From Thermomonas brevis (GTDB taxonomy: Bacteria; Pseudomonadota; Gammaproteobacteria; Xanthomonadales; Xanthomonadaceae), in the NCBI RefSeq assembly GCF_014395425.1, contig NZ_CP060711.1:1798001-1862000 (forward strand): a stretch of DNA of 64,000 nucleotides. The letters are read 5' to 3'. Of this stretch, positions 56,312-64,000 are shown piece by piece; positions within the stretch are counted from its first letter, which is position 1; each line of letters begins with the position of its first letter. The position numbers were made by a program, and so were the translations under genes. A model generated the notes under the pieces. That model did not search any database. It was not told the origin of the DNA and saw only the letters and a program-made list of their open reading frames with translations.

Positions 56312-59300
56312 GCGCGCCCGATCCGCATCTGCCCGATCCCTATCTGGGCGTTCCGCTCGACGGCGTGCAGCTGGTCGAAGCCAGCGCCGGCACCGGCAAG
56401 ACCTACACCCTCGCCACGCTGGTCACGCGATTGGTGGTGGAGCGCCGTTTGCGCATCGGCCAGATCCTCGCGGTGACCTTCACCGAAGCGGCCACGCAGG
56501 AACTGCGCAAGCGCATCCGCGAACGCCTGCAGCTCACCCTCGACCTGCTCGACGCGCCGCCGCGCGCCGACGAACCGGCGGAAGCGGCGCTGACCCGCGC
56601 CCTGCTGCACGCGCACCGCCAACGCGGCGAGGAATCCGACGCCGCGCTGCGCCGCCGCCTGCGCCAGGCGGTGGTGGACATCGACCTGGCCGCGATCTTC
56701 ACCATCCACGGCTTCTGCGCGCGCGTATTGCGCGAACACGCGCTGGACACCGGCCACGGTTTCGACGCGCCGGAGCTGCTGGCGAACGAGCGCGAACTGC
56801 GCGAGGAGGTCGCCGCCGACCTGTGGCGCGCGCATGCGCAGGACGCGGCGGACGCCGACGACCTGCTGGCGCTGTGGCCGCAGGGCTACCGCGCGCTGGC
56901 GAAGGATCTGCGCGCGCTGCTGGGCCGCGAACCGCTGTTGCTGCCGGACGCGCCGCTGCCACCCGATCCGCTGCCGCGCGTGCAGGCGGCGGGGCAGGCG
57001 CTGGCCGATGCGTTCCACGCGCAGGGCGAGGCGTTCTTCGATGCGTTGGCGGCCGCCATCGATGCGGACGTGATGAACCGCAACAGCTATCGCCAGGAGT
57101 GGCTTGCCGATCTCCGTGGTTGGCTTTGCGGTTTCGCGGCGGATGCGGCGAGCGTCGCGGAAGCGCATCCCAAGCTGGAGAAACTGACGACGGAAGCGCT
57201 GGAGAAAGGCACCAAGGCCGCCCACAAGGGCAAGACGCCCGCCTCGCCGCTGTGCGCGCTGATCCCGCCCTACCTCGACGCCGTGCAGGCGCGCGCCGAC
57301 TACCTCGCGCGCCGCCGCGCCGCCCTGCTGCACCGACTGCGCGCCGCCGCGCAGGCGCGCATGACCACGCTCAAGCGCCAGCGCCGCGTGCAGACCTACG
57401 ACGACCTGATCGAACAGGTGGCCGATGCGCTGGCCGGCCCGCACGGCGAGCTGCTGGCGCAGCGCCTGCGCGCGCAGTACGCGGTCGCGCTGGTGGACGA
57501 ATTCCAGGACACCGACGCGCACCAGTGGGCGATTTTCGCGCGCGTGTTCGGCCACGATGGCGGCGCGCCGTCGCTGTTCCTGATCGGCGATCCCAAGCAG
57601 GCCATCTACGGCTTCCGCGGCGGCGACGTGCACACCTATCTGGACGCCGGCGAACGCGCCAAGCGTGCGCCGCCGCTGGCGCGCAACTTCCGCTCGCGGC
57701 CGCTGCTGCTGGCGGCGCTCGACGCGCTGTACGCGCAGGCCGGCGAGCACGCCTTCGTCGATGCGCGCATCCGCTTCCATCCGCTCGACGCCGGCGACGC
57801 ACGCAGCGATACCGATTACCTGTGCGATGCCGCCGTCGCTCCCGCGTTGACCGTATGGCGCGCGCCGGACAGCGGCGAGTTCGACGCCAAGGGCAAGCCG
57901 AAGGCCTGGAGCGCACCGCGCTCGCGCGAACTCGCCACGCAGGCCTGCGTGGCCGCGATCCACGACGTGCTGACCGCCGCGCGCCACGGCAAGGCGACGC
58001 TGGCCGGCGAGCCCGTACAGCCCGGTGACATCGCCGTGCTGGTGCGCTCGCACAACGAAGCGACGCTGGTGCAGCAGGCGCTGGCGCTGGCCGGTATCCC
58101 CGCCGTCGCGGCCGGCAAGCAGAGCCTGTTCGCCACCATTGAGGCGCGCGACCTGCATGTCCTGCTGCTGGCCCTGCTGCACGGCGGCGACGAGGGCCGC
58201 CTGCGCGCCGCGCTGGGCACCGTGCTGGTCGGCGTGGACGCGGCCGGCATCGACGCGCTGGAGCACGACGGCGAGCGCCAGCGCCGCTGGCAATTGCAGG
58301 CGCAGCACTGGCGCGACCGCCTGCGCGGCGGCGGTCCGCTGGCGCTGGTCGGCGAGCTGTGCGCGGACAACGCCGAACGCCTGCTGGCGCTGCTCGATGG
58401 CGAACGCCGGATCAGCAATTACCTGCAACTGGCCGAACTGCTGCAGGAAGCGCAGGCGCAGGCGCTCGGCCTGCAAGGACTGGTGGACTGGCTGGGCCGG
58501 CGCATCGCCGACGCCGATCCCGACGACGAAGCGCAGCAGCTGCGGCTGGAATCGGACGCGCGCCGCGTGCAGATCGTCACCCTGCACAAGAGCAAGGGCC
58601 TGGAATACCCGCTGGTGTTCCTGCCGTTCGTCGGCATCGGCGGCGGCGAACGCGCGCCCGGCAACCTCTGCGCGGTGCACGACGGCGCCAGCGGGCGTCG
58701 CCGCCTGCACTGGAAATTCGAGACCCTGCCCGATGCGGCATGGAAGGACGCCTGCGACGCCTGGAAGGCCGAACAGCGCGCCGAGGACGCGCGCCTGCTC
58801 TACGTCGGCCTGACCCGCGCCAAGCACGCGCTGTGGCTCGCCACCGGCCCGTTCCACCAGCACGCCGGCACGCCGCTGGCGAAGATGCTGGGCGATCCCG
58901 CCGCGCTCGCCGCCGTTGGCGTCATCATCGACGCCACGCCGCCGCCGGAACAGCTGCCGCGCCTGCCGCTCGCCGCCGAAGCCGCCATCGCGCCCGCGCG
59001 CACCGCCACCCGCGCGCTGCACGCCGACTGGTGGGTGCACAGCTTCAGCCAGCTGGCGAAGGCGGAAGCGGGCGATGCCAGCAGCGCCGCCACCCTGCCC
59101 GCGCCTGGCGGCAACGACGAACCCGATCTCGCCGAAGGGACGGGCGAGACCGAAGCCTTCGACTCCCGCTTCGCCGGCAACCGCTACGGCGTCGCCCTGC
59201 ACGCCGCGCTGGAACATGCCGACTTCGCCGCGTGGCGCGGCTGGCAGGCCGGTGATGCCGCGCCGGGCGAGCAGGCCGGCATCATCGCCGACGCGCTGGG

Positions 59301-59961
59301 CGGGGAAGGCTACGCCGAGGACGCAATGGCGGACGGCATCGCGCTGACCACGCGCCTGATCGGCCACACGCTCACCGTCGCGCTGCCCGAAGGCGTGCGC
59401 CTGAGCAACGTGCCGGTGGACGAGCGCCGCCCGGAAATCGAGTTCCAGTTCGCCCTGCAACCCACCCGCGTGGACGCCCTGCTCGACCTGCTGCACGCGC
59501 ATGGCGTGGTGCGCGACCGCCACGGCTTCGGCCTGCGCCAGCGGCTGGAAGGGCTGATGACCGGGCTGATCGACCTGACCTACCGCGTCGATGGCAAGTG
59601 GTACGTGCTGGACTACAAATCCAACCGCCTGCCCGGCTACGACGCCGCATCGCTGCAGCGCGCGATGGCGCACAGCGAATACGACCTGCAGGCGCTGATC
59701 TACACCCTCGCCCTGCACCGCTGGCTGCGCTTCCGGCTGGGCGACGGCTACGACTACGCGCGCGACTTCGGCGGCATCCGTTACCTGTTCTGCCGCGGCC
59801 TCGACGCCGGCGTTGCCGCGTCGCCCGGCATCCACGCGCAGCGCTTCGCGCCCGAGTTGGTGCACGAGCTTGACGCATTGTTCGGCTCCGAAAAGCCCCT
59901 CTCCCCTCGGGAGAGGGGTTGGGGTGAGGGTTCGGCAAAACCGAAGGAGGTTCAAGCATGA
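56308..59961 (+). CDS. recB: Exodeoxyribonuclease V subunit beta (RecB)
   Basis: 1217 aa. SF1 helicase plus nuclease. Walker A EASAGTGKTYT near residues 25-34, helicase motifs HGFCARVLREHALDTGHGFD, ALVDEFQDTDAHQWAIF and HKSKGLEYPLVFLPF, and the nuclease motif with VDGKWYVLDYKSNRLPGYDA near 1100. The tail EKPLSPRERGWGEGSAKPKE is encoded by an interspersed palindromic repeat and is not family-like. Start overlaps recC stop (ATGA); it overlaps the recD start likewise. Confidence 0.96.
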   Translation: MSAPDPHLPDPYLGVPLDGVQLVEASAGTGKTYTLATLVTRLVVERRLRIGQILAVTFTEAATQELRKRIRERLQLTLDLLDAPPRADEPAEAALTRALLHAHRQRGEESDAALRRRLRQAVVDIDLAAIFTIHGFCARVLREHALDTGHGFDAPELLANERELREEVAADLWRAHAQDAADADDLLALWPQGYRALAKDLRALLGREPLLLPDAPLPPDPLPRVQAAGQALADAFHAQGEAFFDALAAAIDADVMNRNSYRQEWLADLRGWLCGFAADAASVAEAHPKLEKLTTEALEKGTKAAHKGKTPASPLCALIPPYLDAVQARADYLARRRAALLHRLRAAAQARMTTLKRQRRVQTYDDLIEQVADALAGPHGELLAQRLRAQYAVALVDEFQDTDAHQWAIFARVFGHDGGAPSLFLIGDPKQAIYGFRGGDVHTYLDAGERAKRAPPLARNFRSRPLLLAALDALYAQAGEHAFVDARIRFHPLDAGDARSDTDYLCDAAVAPALTVWRAPDSGEFDAKGKPKAWSAPRSRELATQACVAAIHDVLTAARHGKATLAGEPVQPGDIAVLVRSHNEATLVQQALALAGIPAVAAGKQSLFATIEARDLHVLLLALLHGGDEGRLRAALGTVLVGVDAAGIDALEHDGERQRRWQLQAQHWRDRLRGGGPLALVGELCADNAERLLALLDGERRISNYLQLAELLQEAQAQALGLQGLVDWLGRRIADADPDDEAQQLRLESDARRVQIVTLHKSKGLEYPLVFLPFVGIGGGERAPGNLCAVHDGASGRRRLHWKFETLPDAAWKDACDAWKAEQRAEDARLLYVGLTRAKHALWLATGPFHQHAGTPLAKMLGDPAALAAVGVIIDATPPPEQLPRLPLAAEAAIAPARTATRALHADWWVHSFSQLAKAEAGDASSAATLPAPGGNDEPDLAEGTGETEAFDSRFAGNRYGVALHAALEHADFAAWRGWQAGDAAPGEQAGIIADALGGEGYAEDAMADGIALTTRLIGHTLTVALPEGVRLSNVPVDERRPEIEFQFALQPTRVDALLDLLHAHGVVRDRHGFGLRQRLEGLMTGLIDLTYRVDGKWYVLDYKSNRLPGYDAASLQRAMAHSEYDLQALIYTLALHRWLRFRLGDGYDYARDFGGIRYLFCRGLDAGVAASPGIHAQRFAPELVHELDALFGSEKPLSPRERGWGEGSAKPKEVQA
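59895..59932 (+). repeat. Interspersed palindromic repeat read in frame at the recB C-terminus
   Basis: CCCCTCTCCC-ctc-GGGAGAGGGG (59896-59918), perfect 10-bp arms, followed by the tail TTGGGGTGAGGG. This shape with the GGGTGAGGG tail is a common intergenic repeat in proteobacterial genomes. Here it adds SEKPLSPRERGWGEG-like residues to RecB. Confidence 0.75.
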
Positions 59962-61966
59962 ATCTTCTCCGCGAACTCAACCGCATCGGCGCGCTGCGCA
60001 CGCTGGACGACGCGCTGGCGAACACCCTGCGCCGCCTCGCTCCGGATACGCCGGACGTCGTGCTGGCCGCCGCCGCGCTGGCCTCGCTGGCGGTGGCGCA
60101 GGGCCACGCCGGCTTCGACCCCGCGCAACCGCGCCTCTTGGTCGATGCCGACCTGCCGTGGCCGGAAGCCGAGGCGTGGATGCAGTCGCTGGCGGCATCG
60201 CCCTTCATCGCCACCCCGGGATCAAAGGACGCGCAGTCCGACGTCGCGCCACTGGTCTTCGAGCATGGCCTGCTCTATCTGCGCCGCTACCGCGAATACG
60301 AACGCCGGCTGGCGCTGCGCCTGCGCGCCATCGCCGCGCCGCGCATCGAAAGCGACATCGCCCCCATCGCCCCGCTGTTCGCAGCGCTTTTTCCCCGCGA
60401 AGCGCTCCTTCCCACACTTGCGGGAGAAGGTGCCCGCAGGACGGACGAGGGCGCTCTTGCGCAGACCTCTGCCGACGACGCCCAAGCCCGCGCTGCCGCA
60501 CTCGCCCTGCGCCGCAACCTGCTGTTGGTGACCGGCGGCCCGGCACCGGCAAGACCACCACGATCGCGCGACTGCTGGTGCTGCGCATCGCGCAGGCGTT
60601 GCAGGCCGGCCACCCGCCGCCGCGCATCGCCCTGGCTGCCCCCACCGGCCGTGCCGCCGACCGCATGGCCGAAAGCCTGCGTCGCGCCGCGCGGCAGATG
60701 GACGCGCTCGGCATCGACCCCGCCCTGCTCGCCGCGCTGCCGGACGGCGCCAGCACCCTGCACCGCCTGCTCGGCGTCATCCCCGAGTCGCCGCGCTTCC
60801 GCCACCACGCGGACAACCCGCTGCCGTTCGACATCGTGGTGGTGGACGAAGCCTCGATGGTGGACCTGCCGCTGATGTGCAAGCTGGCCGAAGCCGTACC
60901 CGACGGCGCCCAACTCATCCTGCTGGGCGACCCCGACCAGCTGCCCTCGGTGGAAGCCGGCGACGTGCTGGCCAGCATCCTGCGCGTGGCGGGCGACGGC
61001 GAGACGCTGTTGGACGAGGACGCCGAAGCGTTGCAATCGTTGCTCGGCGAGGCTTCCGCCCGTCACTCCCGCGAAGGCGGAAGTCCAGCGTCTTCGCTCT
61101 TGGCGGGAGAACCGCAGGAGACGCTGGATGGCACTGCCATACGTCCGTCGGAAGCGAATCGTTTTCGCGGAAGCGATGAACCACAGGAACAACGGCAAAG
61201 CCTCCAAGGCCACCGCATCCACCTCCACCGCGGCTGGCGCCAAAGCGACACCCTCGACCTCGCCCCGCTGGCCGACGCCGTGCGTCGCGGCGACGCCGAC
61301 GCAACCCTCGCCCTGCTGTGTGGCGGCACCCTCTCCAACGTCCACTTCCACGAAGGCGCGGACGACCCGCTGGCCGCACGTGGTCTCGACCTGTTGGCGC
61401 ATTTCCGCCGCCTCGCCGCCAGCGCCGATCCCGCCGAAGCCCTCGCCCAAGCCAACCACCTGCGCCTGCTCACCGCCCTGCGCGACGGCCCGCAGGGTGC
61501 GCGCGGCCTCAACGCCCGCATCGAAGCGCAACTCTCCGGCCGCCGCATCGGCAGCCCGCCCGCGTGGTTCCCCGGCCGCCTGCTGCTCATCACCGAGAAC
61601 AGCTATCGCCACGGCCTGTTCAACGGCGATGTGGGCGTCTGCCTGCCCGACGAACACGGCGCGCTGCTGGCATGGTTCCCCGGCGGCGACGGCGCGCGCG
61701 CGTTCCACCCCGCCGCGCTGCCCACGCACGAGAGCGCCTTCGCCATGACCGTGCACAAGGCGCAGGGCAGCGAGTTCGACGAAGTGTGGTTGCAACTACC
61801 GCGCGCGGATGCCCGCGTGCTCAGCCGCGAACTGCTTTACACCGGCCTGACCCGCGCGCGGACAACGTTGCATATCGCAGGGAGCGTGGACGTGATTGCT
61901 GCAGCGTTGGCGCGGCATGCGGGACGGGTGTCGGGGTTGGGGTGGAGGTTGGGGAACGGAATCTGA
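59958..61966 (+). CDS. recD: Exodeoxyribonuclease V subunit alpha (RecD), with a -1 frameshift in the Walker A motif
   Basis: Helicase moving 5'-3' in RecBCD. N-terminal domain MNLLRELNRIGALRTLDDAL. The Walker A loop is broken: codons run LLLVTGGP, then the sequence needs one more G at 60539-60543 (CCCGG for CCCGGG) to read GTGKTTTIARLLVL. Downstream is intact: IALAAPTGRAADRMAESLRR, FDIVVVDEASMVDLPLM, LLGDPDQLPSVEAGDVLASI and AFAMTVHKAQGSEFDEVWLQ. With the base restored it is about 669 aa, longer than the usual 600-650 because of two repeat-derived insertions. Sequencing error or true loss of RecD helicase activity are both possible. Confidence 0.93.
60408..60457 (+). repeat. Degenerate interspersed repeat inside recD (N-terminal part)
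   Basis: CTCCTTCCCACACTTGCGGG, then AGAAGGTGCCCGCAGGAC and GGACGAGGGCG. It resembles the widespread repeat with inverted CTCTCCC/GGGAGAG arms and a GGGCGGGTGAGGGC tail. It encodes LLPTLAGEGARRTDEGAL in the RecD frame, not part of the family. Confidence 0.6.
61065..61130 (+). repeat. Interspersed repeat inside recD (between helicase domains)
   Basis: TCCCGCGAAGGCGGAAGTCC matches a known bacterial repeat type with CGCGAAGGCGG. It is joined to inverted arms TCCAGCGTCT (61084-61093) and AGACGCTGGA (61119-61128). It encodes the Ser/Arg/Glu-rich HSREGGSPASSLLAGEPQET region in the RecD frame. Confidence 0.65.
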
Positions 61967-61984
61967 TTCCGCTCCTAGAAAGGT

Positions 61985-62012
61985 GACTACAGGGCCAAGA
62001 GGCCCTGTAGTC
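61985..62012. terminator. Bidirectional terminator between recD and AIPR-like gene
   Basis: Perfect 12-bp arms GACTACAGGGCC and GGCCCTGTAGTC with loop AAGA. It sits between convergent genes, 19 bp after recD and 11 bp from the AIPR-like stop. Confidence 0.8.
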
Positions 62013-62022
62013 AAAGTTGCCA

Positions 62023-63375
62023 TTACTTGAGACGTGCCTTGAAGTCGTTGCACGCCAGCTGATAAGTAGAGTTTGTCTTGCCAACCTTCTGCGGATCGTA
62101 ATTCGCCATGGCGATAAAGCCGTGGTAGACCTGCATGAACTTCCGGAGATTTGCGTCGAGGAACTTCTTGGGATCGGTCCTCCAGGCCACAGCCCCTTCT
62201 TTGAACTCCAGTAGTTCTCGCAATGCCCAGACGACTGGGGCAATAAAACCTTCCGGGAAATCGAACTTAGTATCGCGCTGATAAAACTTGGTCTTAGGAG
62301 GAGCGGCCAAGTATTTTTTCTCGCGTGCGTTGTACTTCCCAGGCTCAAAAATCCTCACGCTAGAGATTCGGCCGAAGCCCGGAGAAGCGTCGTTGTAGGC
62401 GTCCGGGAAGCTGGTGTAGACGTAGTCAAAGAGCTCAGGGATCTCCCTCATGATCTTGATAGCGCTCTTTACAGCCGGGTTGGTTAATTCACGGATGTCG
62501 CCCTTAGTTTTCTGACTCACTTCATCTCGCTGCATCAGAAGGTTGAACGCGTTTACGCAGTAGCCCTTGTTCCGGTAAATGTTCACCGGATTGAACGAGT
62601 TGACCTCAGACAGTCCAAGGCTCTCGGGAAGCACCGAAAGGGGAACCCAGGTCAACGCGACAAGGTCGCGAGCCTTGATCCGGCCGCCGTCATTGGTCTT
62701 CCACTCGACCTCTTCGACAAGAGGGCGATCCAATGCATCACGCAATGCGTCGTAGTGCCCTGCCTTGTTGGCCTTGGTCTCTTCAGTCAGCTGGGCATTG
62801 TTGTTGCGGGCCTGGGCAATCTCGAGAATTGCACCTTCGTACGCGTCGCGACCCTCGGCCGAATCCTTCGGAAAGATGATCTCCGTAGGCACGAAGAACC
62901 CGAGATCCTTCTTTACGTCCTCGATCTCGCTCCTGTACTTCGTCCAAACAGGGGAAACCTCTTCCCAGCGCCTGACAGAGCGCAGTGCCTTCTTGGCTTC
63001 TTTCTCGCCAAGAGCCTGACGAATGATGAAAAGGGCAATCGCGAGCATGTTGTGCCCGCCATCAAGGACACCTTCGATGTCTTCGTCTCCGAACGAAAGT
63101 TCGAAGCGACTGCGCTCCAGCTCGCGGCAGTTGGCCGATGCAATCAGAATTCCCTTCGATTTGAAGGGAAACAAGTCAGTAGACGTTTCCAGCGTCTCAG
63201 TGATCGCTTCAGTGACCGAGCCGACCTTTGCTTCACGCGGATTCGCATGCAAGTCCGCAATATCAATAAGGCGGATCATGCTGTCGGCAGTGATGGTTCC
63301 TTCGATGCGTTGCAGGCTGTAGCGCTCGCTACGGCAAGCTTCATCGAACTTCAGGATTACGGTATGACTTTTCAT
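62023..63375 (-). CDS. AIPR-like protein, putative phage-defence gene
   Basis: 450 aa, lower in GC than all neighbours, with different codon use, so likely acquired. N-terminal region IVRLIDIADLHANPREAKVG-like (RLIDIADLHANPREAKVGSV) and AITETLETSTDLFPFKSKGI, then GVLDGGHNMLAIALFIIRQA matches the layout of AIPR proteins (TL, F-x-x-x-NGI, then a glycine turn in place of VNGQQT). A later IAQARNNNAQLTEETKANKA corresponds to their NxQ segment. AIPR is named for abortive-infection phage resistance. Ribosome-binding site AAGGAG at 63381-63386. It is alone; no obvious partner protein. A distant match only, function not proven. Confidence 0.65.
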   Translation of the reverse strand: MKSHTVILKFDEACRSERYSLQRIEGTITADSMIRLIDIADLHANPREAKVGSVTEAITETLETSTDLFPFKSKGILIASANCRELERSRFELSFGDEDIEGVLDGGHNMLAIALFIIRQALGEKEAKKALRSVRRWEEVSPVWTKYRSEIEDVKKDLGFFVPTEIIFPKDSAEGRDAYEGAILEIAQARNNNAQLTEETKANKAGHYDALRDALDRPLVEEVEWKTNDGGRIKARDLVALTWVPLSVLPESLGLSEVNSFNPVNIYRNKGYCVNAFNLLMQRDEVSQKTKGDIRELTNPAVKSAIKIMREIPELFDYVYTSFPDAYNDASPGFGRISSVRIFEPGKYNAREKKYLAAPPKTKFYQRDTKFDFPEGFIAPVVWALRELLEFKEGAVAWRTDPKKFLDANLRKFMQVYHGFIAMANYDPQKVGKTNSTYQLACNDFKARLK

Positions 63376-63389
63376 TTGAACTCCTTGCG

Positions 63390-63536
63390 GTTTCGTGAAT
63401 ACGAAACTCGGAACAAGGAGCCGGCAGGAGACGCAATGCGTTGCACTGATATCGACCAGCCGACTTCTCAGTCGAGCTTCATCCGTTGTCCCATCCGGGA
63501 CTGCCTGCCATCCGGCAAGCGCGCCTCTTTCGAGGC
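63390..63536 (-). ncRNA. Candidate structured leader or small RNA with six tetraloop hairpins
   Basis: Six consecutive stem-loops, each with a loop of exactly four bases. On the minus strand in order: GCCTC-GAAA-GAGGC (63523-63536), GCTTGCC-GGAT-GGCAGGC (63503-63520, one mismatch), GTCCC-GGAT-GGGAC (63488-63501), CGACT-GAGA-AGTCG (63461-63474), GCAA-CGCA-TTGC (63433-63444) and GTTTCGT-ATTC-ACGAAAC (63390-63407). The first two gaps are 2 and 1 nt. Two loops are GNRA type. The predicted transcription start falls at the base of the first hairpin. It may be a leader, a separate small RNA, or both. Confidence 0.6.
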
Positions 63537-63542
63537 TTCATC

Positions 63543-63571
63543 AGCCTAGACCCGTCGAGGTCGACAGTCAA
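63543..63571 (-). promoter_or_regulatory. Promoter for AIPR-like gene leader
   Basis: On the minus strand TTGACT (63566-63571), 17-bp spacer, TAGGCT (63543-63548). The expected start, about 7 nt further, is at 63536, the first base of the first hairpin. Confidence 0.6.
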
Positions 63572-63612
63572 CGACGGAAAAGGTGCGAATAAAGCGGTGT
63601 CAGGGACAAAGC

Positions 63613-63662
63613 AAAAGGGGACGGAGGGGATTCAGGCGTCTTAATTCCCTCCGTCCCCTTTT
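63613..63662. repeat. REP-like inverted repeat
   Basis: Perfect 16-bp arms AAAAGGGGACGGAGGG and CCCTCCGTCCCCTTTT with an 18-nt loop (63629-63646). The GGGGACGGAGGG motif with TCAGAGTC-type flanks (GGGTCAGAGTCGAC at about 63699-63712) recalls interspersed repeats often found with REP-associated transposases. No transposase is in the window. It may also act as a bidirectional terminator. Confidence 0.7.
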
Positions 63663-63777
63663 CGCCCCGATGGGTACATCGCAGCCATGGAAAAACCCGG
63701 GTCAGAGTCGACCATCCAATGTCGATTCGCCCCACCTTGCATCGTTGCCAAGGCATCCCACCACCCCGGAGCACCCC

Positions 63778-64000
63778 ATGAAATACCTCGGCCTCGCCTA
63801 CTTCACCCCCGACAAGTTCGCCGCGATGGCGCCGGAGGACGTCAAGGCGCTGGTGGGCCAATGCCCTGCGCTGGACGAGAAGATGCGCGCCACCGGCAAG
63901 GTGCGGGTATCCGCGTCGCTGGGCGATCTGGAGCGCTGGCGGACGCTGCGTCCGGACGGCGGCAAGACCCGCATCACCGATGGGCCCCACACCGAAAGCA
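63778..64000 (+). CDS. YciI/DGPF-family protein (5' part, cut by window edge)
   Basis: First 74 codons: MKYLGLAYFTPDKFAAMAPE, then KALVGQCPALDEKMRATGKV and RVSASLGDLERWRTLRPDGG, then TRITDGPHTES. This is the YCII-related family whose DGPxxE motif is seen at the end. Such small proteins are often encoded beside an ECF sigma factor, which would lie outside the window. Confidence 0.85.
   Translation, partial: MKYLGLAYFTPDKFAAMAPEDVKALVGQCPALDEKMRATGKVRVSASLGDLERWRTLRPDGGKTRITDGPHTES

Larger units (their letters stand above)
63376..63600 (-). other. Leader region of AIPR-like gene
   Basis: 225-bp gene-free region upstream of the AIPR-like gene. It contains a promoter, an array of small hairpins (listed separately) and the ribosome-binding site. 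ORFs here are short and not protein-like. Confidence 0.6.

Noticed and set aside
63390..63536. CRISPR-like array
   Set aside because: The hairpins differ in sequence and spacing; no direct repeats with regular spacers.
63523..63548. Hammerhead-ribozyme-like CTGATGA ... GAAA on the minus strand
   Set aside because: GAAA is the loop of the first hairpin rather than the conserved strand after stem II, no cleavage site follows, and CTGATGA lies at the -10/start region, mostly outside the predicted transcript.
62755..63549. Plus-strand ORF antisense to the AIPR-like gene
   Set aside because: No family-like segments and it covers the promoter and hairpin array; the minus strand explains the region better.

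Overview
The window is very GC-rich proteobacterial DNA spanning a chromosomal replication origin. The gene order rpmH-dnaA-dnaN-recF-gyrB, followed by tonB-exbB-exbD-exbD-pdxJ, the protein sequences and the strong GC bias point to a gammaproteobacterium of the Xanthomonadaceae type (Xanthomonas/Lysobacter/Luteimonas relatives). I cannot name the genus from sequence alone.

Layout. 1-6.2 kb (minus strand) is the proximal half of a Tad/Flp pilus operon: two tandem Flp prepilins, a TadG-like protein, a lipoprotein, a TadE-like protein, an exported protein, a third small prepilin, CpaB and the start of the CpaC secretin. 6.5-11.1 kb (plus) holds two small membrane proteins, a Cro/CI regulator, a secreted-type alpha/beta hydrolase and an ABC exporter pair. 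11.2-16.1 kb (minus) is a TonB-domain lipoprotein, then mnmE, yidC, rnpA and rpmH. 16.3-22.8 kb (plus) is dnaA, a probable oriC, dnaN, recF and gyrB, with three parS-like palindromes between the end of dnaN and the end of recF. 22.9-27.5 kb carries an M48 peptidase lipoprotein, a TPR protein and the TonB/ExbB/ExbD energy-transduction genes. 27.6-48.7 kb is mixed housekeeping and membrane metabolism: pdxJ, cardiolipin synthase, fbp, phhA with a divergent Lrp regulator, an ECF-type sigma factor, a patatin, a rhomboid, a TerC protein under a yybP-ykoY manganese riboswitch, an RlmI-like methyltransferase, a VIT protein and rmuC. 48.8-52.7 kb (minus) is the Mla phospholipid-transport operon mlaFEDC-(mlaB remnant)-mlaA. 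53.0-62.0 kb (plus) is recC-recB-recD. 62.0-63.6 kb (minus) is a visibly lower-GC island: one AIPR-like gene behind a leader made of consecutive four-base-loop hairpins. A REP-like inverted repeat and the start of a YciI-family gene end the window.

Most notable points. (1) The AIPR-like gene sits directly after recBCD, has its own promoter and is preceded by a hairpin-array leader; this is the best candidate for an undescribed (possibly anti-phage, RNA-linked) system. (2) dnaA and recD each carry a one-base deficit inside a C or G run, so each is readable only across a frameshift. Because dnaA is essential, sequencing error is the likeliest cause. (3) mlaB is reduced to 43 codons that keep only its two ends. 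(4) parS-like sites are embedded in recF coding sequence. (5) Interspersed palindromic repeats are read in frame within recB and recD.

How the genes work together: the origin block supplies replication initiation, the sliding clamp, gap repair and gyrase. The minus-strand block supplies ribosomal protein L34, RNase P protein, the membrane insertase and tRNA modification. TonB/ExbBD and Mla energise and maintain the outer membrane. RecBCD repairs double-strand breaks and degrades foreign linear DNA, which gives the adjacent AIPR-like gene a plausible defence context.
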